Of a stretch of 64,000 nt of DNA, positions 55,096 to 63,249 are shown in pieces. How positions within the stretch are numbered: position 1 is the stretch's first letter; every line of letters starts with the position of its first letter. This DNA is from Prorocentrum cordatum. Taxonomy: Eukaryota > Sar > Dinophyceae > Prorocentrales > Prorocentraceae. The stretch is from assembly GCA_963575745.1 (NCBI GenBank), contig CAUYUJ010016704.1:1-64000 (forward strand). The letters run 5' to 3'. The notes below the pieces were generated by a model that did no database searches, had not been told where the DNA came from, and was given only the letters and a program-made list of their open reading frames with translations. The position numbers and the translations under genes were made by a program.

Positions 55096-55624
55096 GAACG
55101 GGGGAGATCGGAGGGAGCCCATGCCCGCGCCCGACCTCAGCCCATGGCCCACAGGAGTCTGGTCGAAGGGGTCCATGTCGGCAAGAGCGGACGCCCCCTT
55201 CCCAGCGTGCCCCGACCCCGGACCTCTGGCGGACTGGTTCTCTGAATCCTGGCGCGAGCCCTCGATCTCGGGCATCGGGGCCCGCTTCTTGGGCCCCAGG
55301 GCCAGATGAAAAACTACTTGGGACGGAAAGCCGAAGTTCCATTTGACTATATTTGAATATTGACGATTTGTTTGGGCATGTTTACACTTGTTGCTCGTCA
55401 GAAATGCTCCGCAGATGATACCAGATTTAGCATGAACGATGATTTCAAATCTGTACCATTTAGCAGTCGTCCTAACACAAATCGTCCCCAGAGCAGGAGA
55501 TGTCTTCGAGAGTCCGAAGTTCCAGCGCCAGGAACTTACCATACCATCGATCTTCGACCGCCGAGGGCGAAGACCGGCATTCGAGAGCTATGGCGCCCAC
55601 AGGCTGAGAAACCCAACCCGCTGG
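55096..55624. other. Unique sequence; no gene recognised
   Basis: GC-rich to about 55310, then balanced sequence to 55570. No domain is recognised. Confidence 0.4.
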
Positions 55625-55929
55625 AGATTTTGCGGCGACGGCGATCAGCGACCGACCATCGTCGGCGACAACGGCGGCGACGACGACGATGGCGAATACG
55701 ACGGTGATGACGACGTCGTCGCCGACGACGACGGACGACGGCGACGTCCACCGCCATCGGCAACGACGGCGTCCGACCGTCATCGACGGTGACCGACGAC
55801 CGACGACAATAGACTGCGGCCGGCAACGACCACGACCGACCGTCCTCGACGGCGACGGACGACCGACCAGCGACGACGGACGACGGACGACGGACGACGA
55901 CGGACGACGGCGGTGGCGGCGGAGGCGGC

Positions 55930-55991
<62 letters not shown>

Positions 55992-56045
55992 GCGGCAATC
56001 GACTGACGGCCGGCGACGACGGGCGGCGAGCGACTGACGACCGAC
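55625..56045. repeat. CGA/GACGG-rich simple sequence with a pure (GAC)n tract
   Basis: Degenerate CGACGGCG- and GACCGACGAC-type repeats lead to a pure GAC run at about 55936-55990. Frames are Asp-, Arg- or Thr-rich on this strand and Val/Ser/Arg-rich on the other. Confidence 0.92.
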
Positions 56046-56127
56046 GCCGGAGCGGCCTTCGCCGCGCGGGCGCGCGGCGGGGGGCGCTCCGCTCCTCGGC
56101 GGGGCGGGGCGGGGCGGGCGGCCCGGG

Positions 56128-56323
56128 CGAGCCCGGGCTCTGTCCGCTGCTGGCACCTTCTCGGGTCGGACGAGAACAGTCTAGGCCTGGGCGATCCCGG
56201 GCTCTGTCCGCTGCTGGCATAATCTCGGGTCGGACGAGAACAGTCTAGGCCTGGGCGATCCCGGGCTCTCTGTCCGCTGCTGGCATTCTTCTCGGGTCGG
56301 ACGAGAACAGTCTAGGCTTCCTG
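56128..56323. repeat. ~64-bp tandem repeat (3 copies)
   Basis: CCGGGCTCTGTCCGCTGCTG, TCTCGGGTCGGACGAGAACA and GTCTAGGCCTGGGCGATC repeat three times with small indels between GCTGGCA and TCTCGGG. Confidence 0.94.
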
Positions 56324-56340
56324 GATGGGGTCCGAGTGGG

Positions 56341-56475
56341 TGGGGTCGGAGGCTCGCGCCGCATCGCCGATGCATCGACGATGCGGCTCGATGCCGAGCC
56401 CGAGTTTCTCCACGCCGACGTCGGCGATACATCGCCGACGTCGCCGATGCATCGCCGATGCATCGGCGATCGACG
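56341..56475. repeat. GCCGATGCATCGGC-type palindromic simple sequence
   Basis: Short self-complementary words (TCGCCGATGCATCGCCGATG, CGCCGACGTCGGCGA) fill this stretch, immediately before a longer palindrome. Confidence 0.75.
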
Positions 56476-56477
56476 CC

Positions 56478-56532
56478 AATCGACGTGTCACTGTTGGGGG
56501 TGGACAGAACCCCCAACAGTGACACGTCGATT
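56478..56532. repeat. Perfect 23-bp inverted repeat with 9-nt loop
   Basis: Positions 56478-56500 (AATCGACGTGTCACTG onward to a G run) are the exact reverse complement of 56510-56532. The loop TGGACAGAA lies at 56501-56509. The right arm is the outer part of element C, so the palindrome looks like an inverted duplication of that element's left end. Confidence 0.92.
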
Positions 56533-56663
56533 AGTGAATTGTCCGTTTTCGGTTCTCGATAGGGCGCCGTGGCCGTCATTTTTCAGGCTTGCGCCTGCCA
56601 GGATTAGGCCTCAGGTCGTTTTCACTAAACCACGTTTTGCTAAAGGGGGGTCTGTCCATCCCC
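56496..56663. mobile_element. Miniature inverted-repeat element C, copy 2
   Basis: The left end GGGGGTGGACAGAACCCCC is complementary to the right end GGGGGGTCTGTCCATCCCC. The interior matches 43881-44044 in TGACACGTCGATT, GGCCGTCATTTTT and CGTTTTCACTAAA. Size 168 bp, non-coding. Confidence 0.78.
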
Positions 56664-56875
56664 GAAACAGGGGCAACGTGCGGGGGGGGATAGGCCCAGG
56701 GGGTACGCATCGGCCCCCAATCATCCATTCATCGCCAGGGGCCCGATAGCCCACCCCGCCCTGCCAGAGACGTGCGGTTTCGCTATCGGGGGCCTATCGC
56801 CGATTTTTCGTAGATGTATCGCCGATTGTGGCTTCTTCCCCTCTGTGCCACTCTCCCTTTTGTGGTTGCCCCGCG
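56664..56875. other. Spacer; nothing recognised
   Basis: Short unique GC-rich stretch with a repeated CTATCG(G)GGGC / TATCGCCGAT motif around 56780-56825. Confidence 0.4.
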
Positions 56876-57047
56876 CGAAAGGGGTGATGGGGAAAGCACG
56901 AGGTCTGCTGCATGCAGCTGGTTCCCGCCGCCCCGCTGCCACGCCCTGTACTCGATACGTTGGAACCTCTGGCGGGAGGCGCCGTGAAACTTGGCAAATT
57001 GTGTGAGCCGATTCGCAAGGCTTCCTTTTCCGACCCCCTCCCCTTCG
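56876..57047. mobile_element. Miniature inverted-repeat element A, copy 3 (diverged)
   Basis: CGAAAGGGGTGATGGGGAAAG at the left and CCCCCTCCCCTTCG at the right retain the terminal inverted pattern. Internal TCTGCTGCATGCAGCTGGTT, GGCGGGAGGCGCCGTGAAAC and TGAGCCGATT align with the other copies. It is clearly older than the 34-kb and 40-kb copies. Confidence 0.72.
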
Positions 57048-57714
57048 TCCGACCCGATCCTCCTGATGATCGAGGTTTGGGTGGCGATGGTCGGGGATAT
57101 TTTTGTGGACGATGCGGGGCGTTCTGGGGGTGCGCCTGGCTTCCGACAGCTGCCAGACCTCAGGGCCCCGCAAGCCAGGACTTTGCAGACCATGGTTTCG
57201 GAAGATCCACTTGGGGGCAACGGAGATTTGAGAATGGTTCCTCCCACTTCTACAGTGTCTCAGGCGCGCCAACGTACTGATGATTCAAATTCCCCGTCTA
57301 CGGGTCCCAGGAAATTCCCAGGGTCGAGGTTCGGGTGTCGATGATCGGCAAGGTTGTTGGACGATGGTGGGTGAATTCGGGATCTTCTGCGAGCGTTGGG
57401 GGGTCCGGAAAAGGAGTCCTCCCCCCTCGCGTCGTGGCGAACGATGTTTGTCAATGTTCGGCGCTGGCCATTGCCTGGCCATGGGGCCATCACAAAACGA
57501 CCCAAGGGGAGGCGTCGAGATCTCCAGGTGCACACGTTGCGGCCCCTGGAACCGAGGAGTTCTGGGATCGACGTTGCACGTTTTTTGGGCGTTGCTTTCC
57601 ACTTTGGAGCCTCATTGGGTTCCTCGTTGGCACGGATGGGCCCCGTTCGAAATTCTTCGCGTTTCGGGTATCCCCACCAGCGCATCCAGAAACGATGCCC
57701 AGACAAGTTGTCTT
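57048..57714. other. Unique sequence with a diverged ~258-bp duplication; no gene recognised
   Basis: CGAGGTTTGGGTGGCGATGG (about 57070) and CGAGGTTCGGGTGTCGATGA (about 57328) start two related segments, both followed by TTGGACGATG/GTGGACGATG. No recognised protein. Confidence 0.5.
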
Positions 57715-57990
57715 AGCTTGGGGTCCGGTTGGGGCCTCTTGGGGTCTCTTGGGGTCATCTTAGGGCTCTTGTGGGGGTATATTTGGGCCTCGTTGGGGCG
57801 ATCTTGGGCCCCATGATTCCAAAAAGGGGGGGAACCGCAGGGGGCTCACTTCTCGAGTCGCCTTGTTTGGAAACCGACAAACTGCCTTTTCGAGCGCTCT
57901 TGGGAGCCTCTTGGGGGCCTCCTGGGCCGTCATGGGGCCCGTCTGGGCTCCTCTTTAGTCTCTCGTGGGCCATCTTGGGGCCATCTTGAG
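57715..57990. repeat. CTTGGGGCC degenerate repeat, locus 4
   Basis: GGGGCCTCTTGGGGTCTCTT- and GGGCCATCTTGGGGCCATCT-type words, with an interruption at about 57820-57890. It ends about 30 bp before the spliced-leader relic. Confidence 0.8.
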
Positions 57991-58021
57991 GCTTCAGGGG
58001 CACATCGAAACATGAAACAGC

Positions 58022-58043
58022 TCCGTTGTCAATTTGGCTCAAG
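58022..58043 (+). other. Relic of the dinoflagellate trans-spliced leader
   Basis: TCCGTTGTCAATTTGGCTCA plus AG matches the conserved 22-nt dinoflagellate spliced leader at 19 of 22 positions. The last 11 bases (TTTGGCTCAAG) are intact and mismatches fall at leader positions 6, 8 and 11. The next bases are GGCGAT, not the GT splice donor that follows the leader in an SL RNA gene. That fits a reverse-transcribed, trans-spliced mRNA put back into the genome and then mutated. Orientation matches the retroelement downstream. Leader relics at the 5' ends of retroposed genes are known in dinoflagellates. Confidence 0.72.
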
Positions 58044-58733
58044 GGCGATGAGGATTCGAGACCGCGAGTCCCCTGGGCGTTTCGAGCGGTAGGGCCCTTC
58101 TGGCGCCGAGGGCCAGCTTTTCAGTGCTCTCCACATCGAAGCCTCGGCTTCATTCCATATCCTTAATATCTTGCCGCGCAGCCTGGCCATGTCACCCGTT
58201 TTTTTCTGGGCTGGGCAGTGGCGACGGCACAGGCGGTGATTGCGGTGGTTGCGGTGGCGGAGGCAATCAGTGAGGTGGACTCGTGGCTTTCCAGGAAAAC
58301 AGGCGGGTTGGCAGCCCGATCGTCGCCACAGCTCGACGAGGCTGTGGGAGAGACTGTTGCGCTGTGGCTGGCCAGCCACAGTAGGTGCGGGCCCGCCATA
58401 CCACTCCTGAAAGGCCCGATGAGGTTACTCGAAGGGGTCCCCCGACGTGGGGGGCGCGGGAACTTAAGTCCTTGGGCAGCGGGGCCTCCGCTGCTTGAGG
58501 CCGGCGGCCAAGTGGGGGTGGTGCCAGTGGCCGTGTCCCGGGGTGGCATCTCGAGGCGCCTCGCAAGGGCGGCGCAGATGTACGCCTGGGGCGGGTCTGT
58601 GCCGCCGTACATGTTGCGACGTCCGGCTGCATGTGAATTCATGCAGGCACCTTGGGCACCTCCTTTCGGGCTGTGTCGCCCAGGTGTTCTGCCCGGGCAG
58701 AAAAAAAAAAACAGCGCGGTGGAGTTCGGCGTC
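58044..58733 (+). other. Segment between the leader relic and the retroelement
   Basis: If the relic marks an mRNA 5' end, this would be the 5' untranslated part of that transcript. A plus-strand frame is open at 58167-58886 but has no in-frame ATG before 58419 and no recognised domain. An A run at 58689-58699 precedes the first recognisable coding segment. Confidence 0.4.
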
Positions 58734-58734
58734 C

Positions 58735-59135
58735 ATGGCGTCGCCAACCTTGGGCCCAGCTGCCGCGCTGTGCGTCGACAGTTACGGCAGCGGCGGTGGG
58801 CGGACGCAGGCCAGACCCAGGAGCTGGGGCAATGGGAGCAGGGGCGGCGAGACCAAGGCCTTCTGCCAGAACGACAAGTGTGGTAAGTGGGGGCGGATCG
58901 ACTGGCGGATGTAGTCTACAAAAGCAAGTGTGGTGGCACGGGGTGGAGATCAACGGCTCTAAGAGACAGCGAGCCTGGCAGTTGCAGCAGCTGCTACCAC
59001 AGCAACATGCGAGAGAAGCACCCTGGTACCTCCATCCAAGCGCTCGAGGTGGCGGCGCGGCTCAGCACAAGGGGCGACAAGAAACGCATCGAAGAGGTTA
59101 TCAACATCTTGGCGCCGCAACCTGCAGGAGGCTGA
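58735..59135 (+). pseudogene. Retroelement N-terminal segment with Cys motifs
   Basis: From ATG 58735 in frame 1 the product starts MASPTLGPAAALCVDSYG and reaches KAFCQNDKCGKWGRID before a stop at 58912. Frame 3 (58887-59135) overlaps and continues as DVVYKSKCGGTGWRS, then SCSSCYHSNMREKHPG and KKRIEEVINILAPQP. The paired Cys residues (CQNDKC and CSSC) resemble a small zinc-binding segment. The two frames together read as one protein with a single shift near 58890-58912. Function is inferred only from position; a nucleic-acid-binding role would be usual. Confidence 0.55.
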
Positions 59136-59652
59136 GATCAACGACCCATCCCTGGCCACGAGCTGCACATCGAACAACAGAGGACGCTGCGCTGAAGGCC
59201 TCGCGCGAGCAGCAGAACGCATGCCGCCGTCGAGGGAGGCTTCACTCAGAGCTCGAGCACGCGGAGAAGGACTTCACGGGCCGCTCGGCGGAGGTCTTGC
59301 AGGCGGAGGATCGCGTCGAGGACGAGCTACGGCATCGCCCCCTCGGGGCTCACGCAGCGCGCGAAGTTGGAGGAGGCAGGCCCATGCCCCCCATCGCGAC
59401 GTGGCTTGGCGACGACGACTTGGAGGTGACATGGGGGGGCTCTTCGACCTGGGCGACTGCGAGAGCGCGGTCGCGGCAGAGGATGTCGAGGGGCCGGGGC
59501 AGCGCAAGGCCAATTTTGCCGTGGAAGGGAAGGCGGCGGCCGCGCAGGCCCCCCCACCAGCGGCGGAGAAGCTCATGGAGCAGAAGCCGGCGCGGCAGGC
59601 GCGGCTCGACGAGCTTCGGCAGCGGGAGAAGAGGAAGGTCGAGAAAGCGTAG
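59136..59652 (+). pseudogene. Charged, probable coiled-coil segment
   Basis: Frame 2 gives HSELEHAEKDFTGRSAEVLQ and AEDRVEDEL up to about 59325, frame 3 then reads SYGIAPSGLTQRAKLEEA, and frame 1 gives EKLMEQKPARQARLDELRQR before the stop at 59650-59652. The Glu/Lys/Arg/Leu periodicity suggests coiled coil. The three frames do not overlap as alternative genes but follow one another, so at least two indels are needed to join them. Confidence 0.5.
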
Positions 59653-59849
59653 CCGCGGGGCGAGGGGGCGGCAGCAGGAGAAGCGTCGGCACGAAGGAGC
59701 ACCCGCGCCAGCGGCATCGGCGGCGGCCACCTCGTCGGCAAGCGAGGCTGCGCCCGCGGGTGGTGCCGCAGGTGGCAGCGCGTGCGAGGGGGGTAAATTG
59801 CGGAATGGGGAAGGATGCAACGGCTGCCGCGGCGCTGCCAGCAAAGGGC
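59653..59849 (+). other. Low-complexity linker
   Basis: Frame 2 reads as an Ala/Gly/Ser-rich stretch (APAASAAATSSASEAAPAGG). It probably links the coiled coil and the endonuclease part. Confidence 0.4.
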
Positions 59850-60600
59850 CGCGACCGGAGAGGCATCCAGCCGCGAGGTGGGTAGCAGCGCCGCATTCGC
59901 GCCGAACCATTTTACGCGGGGCCCTAGGCTCAAGGGGGACCTCGACAATTTGATGGACGAGTTGGCGGTTTTTTCCCGAGGCGCACGCGCGCAGCCCGGG
60001 CGGCGACGAGATATTGCAATTCATGGGCGCGCGTGGTTGGAAGGCGGCAGCGGCGCCAGCAGAGTCGGGCAAGCGCAACGATCTTGCGGGGGGGGGGGGG
60101 CGTCGCAGCGGGCAGGTCGCGCTACTCGGCGACGAGCTCGAGGCGCGCAGGGGCGAAGCCGACGCGAACAGCGGGGCCGCGGCTGCTAGACTGCGACTCG
60201 AGGGCAGGGCCCGTAGTTTTCCAGGACGTCGCAGTGCTGAGGTGGAGGTGGAAAGGCCAAGCGGCGACGGTCATCGGCGCGCGCCTCGCATCTTGCCTTG
60301 CGTCGGCATGCGGGGCGAGAACACGAAGAAGATGGCGAGGGTCGCGTCGCTGGTTCGGGGCCGCAGCGGGCCGCGGGCAGCGACGGGGGGCTGCGGCGCG
60401 GCGCCGCGCAGATTGAAAAAAGCGGGGTGGTTCGGCATCCTCGGCGCGGAGGCGCGCGCGCCAAAGGGCGTCGCGCGCGCGGAACCCAGCGAGAATGCTC
60501 GACTACGCGGTTTGCTCGAAGTCCCTCCTGGTCTTGCTCGACCGCGCCAGCGCGAATCAGGGTGGCCCCGGATGCCATTGCGGAGCGCGCGCGCGCGCGC
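59850..60600 (+). pseudogene. Endonuclease/exonuclease/phosphatase-type domain, broken
   Basis: The recognisable pieces run: frame 1 RLKGDLDNLMDELAVF (about 59931-59970); frame 2 WKAAAAPAESGKRNDLAG (about 60035-60090); frame 3 GPVVFQDVAVLRWRWKGQ (about 60210-60263); frame 2 VGMRGENTKKMARVASLV, then LKKAGWFGILGAEARAPK (60413-60466); frame 3 MLDYAVCSKSLLVLLD (60495-60542). The last two correspond to the C-terminal part of this fold as I know it from retroelement endonucleases, with an LDY-x-V strand before the final catalytic region. Key active-site Asp/His residues cannot be confirmed across the shifts. In an intact element this domain nicks target DNA to prime reverse transcription. Confidence 0.55.
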
Positions 60601-61559
60601 GCGCCCTGCGAACTGACGCGGAGACGGCGGCGCGCGGGGCCCCGTGCTCGCCGAGCCCCCCCCCCTCGCCGAACGCGCCCGCGCGGAAAGGCCGACTCCG
60701 AGAGCAAGCGGTCTCGGGGGAAGAGGGATGAGCAGGTCAATCAGTCCACGAGGGGAGGGGCTCGGAGCTGGCCAGCGAGCGCCGAGCATCCGCCCTTTCA
60801 AGGGCCAGGGCTGGTCGAGCCCAGGGTCAGTTGCCAGGGGCCGCCCAGGATTTGCGGAGGGGGGGGGGGGGGGGGGGGGGGGGGCGGCTGACGCAGAGGA
60901 GACCTTCGACGAGTTCGAGACGAGCGACGAGGAGGGGCAGGGGCACCATCGTGGAGTCCGAGGCTCAGGAGGCGAATGCGGAGAAGCATGGCCCCGACGA
61001 GATCTTCGAAAAAAACGAGGGGGGCGCGCCATGCCAGGTCGAGATCGAGACGGCGGCAAACGAGGGCCCCAAGTCGCGGCGCGCGCCACCGACGCGCGCG
61101 AAGGACACAGCGGCGCACCTGTTCGACGATGTCGCGTCTAGGGAGCTCGGCAGCAGGCGCGTCGGCGCGGCGCGCGCGGGGGGCAGTTCAACGCCGCGGC
61201 ATGGCGGATCGAGCCGAAGGGCCGCCTGCGCCACCGCGGGCGCGGGGAGGGGCTGAACTTCAACCTCGGCGCCGTCAAGCTGGGGTCGACGTCGGGGCCG
61301 ACTGGGGCCAGTCCATCAGGCGGCGGGGGGCCTTGTCGCCGCGGCCGGCGGAGCTCCGGCGCCGCGATGGAAAGTGGCCGAGGGCGCTCATGCTGAAGAG
61401 CTAGTGCAAAAGCATCGCAAGCACCACGCCGACGGGCGGCACCGCCAAGACGTCGCAAAGCAGAAGACGAAATGGCTGACAGCGCTCAGCGAGATCAACG
61501 CCATGAACAGCGCGCAGCTGCAGTTGCAGGGCGCGGCAGCGCTCGCTACGGCGAGGTAG
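60601..61559 (+). pseudogene. Linker between endonuclease and reverse transcriptase, scrambled
   Basis: No single frame is convincing. It contains the 26-G run at 60859-60884 and an alternating CG run at about 60584-60604. The end in frame 3 (61374-61559) reads KWLTALSEINAMNSAQLQLQ before a stop at 61557, a helical segment that resembles the region ahead of the polymerase in such elements. Confidence 0.4.
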
Positions 61560-62165
61560 GGCAAACGCGCAGAGGGTAGGGGGGCGCTGATCGGCTACGC
61601 CAAGTGGGCGCCGGAGCAAGAAGCGTCTGGCGCAGGGAAGCTGCATCGGAAGGCCGCGGGCCAGCCGAGGCGCGGCGACGAGGCCCGCGCCGGCGGCAAG
61701 GAGACGCGCGACGTTGCGGAGTTCATGGGCGCGGCGGGGGCGCAGCGGAAGAAAGAGTGGACGAGCTCGACACCGAGGGCGCAGTTGTCCAGCGTGCTCG
61801 ACCGCGCGAGGAAGGCGGCCATGGAGGAGGACTGGGCGCCCATCACCGCAGGGGCGCTGGACGGCGCCATCGACGCGATGGCGAGGGGCAGGGCGAAGGC
61901 CGCGGAGCAAATGTCGGCGCCAGCCTTCAAGCGGTTGCCTCCCAGCGCGCGCGAGGGGCCGAGGCAGCGGGTCGAGTGCGTCAAGCGCATGGGTGCATGG
62001 CCCTGGCACATGCTCATCGCGCCGGTGAGTCTGTCTAGGAAGGAGGTTGGTGGAGATCGAGCCATCGGGCTCCTACCAGAGGCAGCGAAGCCACGGTCCA
62101 AGGTGCGCAGGAAGCACCCTGGCGAGTGGGCGAAGGCGGTGGCAAGCAAGTGGGGCGCGCGCTAA
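61560..62165 (+). pseudogene. Reverse transcriptase, N-terminal (fingers) part
   Basis: Frame 3 is open for 201 codons after the stop at 61557. It reads LIGYAKWAPEQEASGAGKLH, LSSVLDRARKAAMEEDWAPI, then SRKEVGGDRAIGLLPEAAKP near the end. The GGDRAIGLLP segment corresponds to the conserved K-x-G-x-x-R-PI-L strand before the palm. A degenerate K-x-KGxDQMS-like motif appears as RAKAAEQMS, with the usual Gly-Asp changed to Ala-Glu. The frame ends at a stop (62163-62165) and the protein continues in frame 2. Confidence 0.65.
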
Positions 62166-62614
62166 AGGATGCCCCGGCTCGGGCTTCTGCCGACAAGGTC
62201 ACCCAGCGGCCGCCGCGGAAGGTCCACGCGGCCACGGCGCTCTGGGACCTGGCGGGGTTCTACGACGTTTCGGAGCCAGTGCTGATCTTCGGAGAAGGGG
62301 TCAGGCTCGGGCTCCCAGCGCGCACCTGGCACCTGGAGATGCTCCGCCACCTGAGCAGCAGGCCCGTCAGTGATAGCGGAGCCCATCCCGACCGAGGGGT
62401 CCATGTGCGCGGGCGCCAGGAGGGGGGTAGATTCTGGCAGGGTCGCGCGAGGGCGAGCGGCAAGTTGACGCAGGTGCACGCGCGCTCGCAGGCCGCCGAC
62501 GTCACCGCGAGGATCGACGGGGTCGAGGGCCCAGGTGAGCAAGCAGTCGGACAGCGGCGAGGTCTTCAAAGGCGACCGGGCGGCCGGGCGACGAGGCGGG
62601 CGCCGGCGAGCTGA
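62166..62614 (+). pseudogene. Reverse transcriptase, palm part
   Basis: Frame 2 continues with ATALWDLAGFYDVSEPVLIF. WDLAGFYD (62243-62266) matches catalytic motif A, which supplies the first metal-binding Asp. Further on, VTARIDGVEG (about 62501-62530) sits where the catalytic YxDD-type box is expected, but it has Asp-Gly rather than Asp-Asp. Between them the sequence is only partly readable and may include another shift. Loss of the second Asp would leave the enzyme inactive, if the placement is right. Confidence 0.6.
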
Positions 62615-63249
62615 AGGCGGCGCCTGCGGACGCCATCGAGCAGGAGCAGTGGGCCAAGGCGGCCGGGCGCAACGCGGGGAAGGGCTCGGAGGATGGCGCG
62701 GACCTCCACTCTGCAAGGGGCTTGCCGAGGAGGCTCAAGAAGCAGGGGAGGTTCGATAAGGTCGGTGCCACGCGGGCGATCTTCGCTGGCTGTATCTGGC
62801 CGCGGCAGCGGGTCGCCGACACGCGGGTCGAAATCGGGAGCGCGATGCGCCTCGGGTGCGCGGGGGGGCCAGAGACCCGGGGGCAACGCATGTGAGACCG
62901 CAGGCGCAGTGGCATCATCCTCGAGCGCGAGAAGTCCAAGCGCTCGGGGGAGAAGGCCGACGAGGGGGTCGAGATCCAGCCGCACCTGCGGCCCCACGGC
63001 AGTTTGGCCAAGAGCGGGGCGCAGGCCGCGCCGCCACCGGAGCCTGGAGAGGAGCTGCGGGGGCTGGTCGGAGAGCCCCGCGTGGACATCAACGGGCGGG
63101 CCCACGCGGCTGGCGACGCATCGAGGGGCGAGACCACCGACGCCCCGAGAGCGAGAAGGATCGCGCGGGGCTGGATTGTAATCAGAGCGCAGGCGAGCGA
63201 CGGCAGGTTCACCATGGGCGGCCGCGGGGGTTTGGCTGGTTGGCGGTAG
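62615..63249 (+). pseudogene. Connection region and start of RNase H domain
   Basis: KGLPRRLKKQGRFDKVGATR and AIFAGCIWPRQRVADTRVEI (frame 3, ending at a stop at 62893-62895) suit the thumb/connection part. Frame 1 from about 62896 ends in RGWIVIRAQASDGRFTMGGR and GGLAGWR before a stop at 63247. That last piece fits the first strands of RNase H. An in-frame stop separates it from the rest of the domain. Confidence 0.45.

Noticed and set aside
58218-58886. Plus-strand 222-codon open frame after the leader relic as a host gene
   Set aside because: It lacks an in-frame ATG until 58419, has no recognised domain and overlaps the start of the retroelement's better frame.
59274-60078. Minus-strand frames of 224-242 codons opposite the retroelement
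   Set aside because: They are antisense shadows of GC-rich plus-strand coding remnants, with Ala/Pro/Arg-dominated composition.
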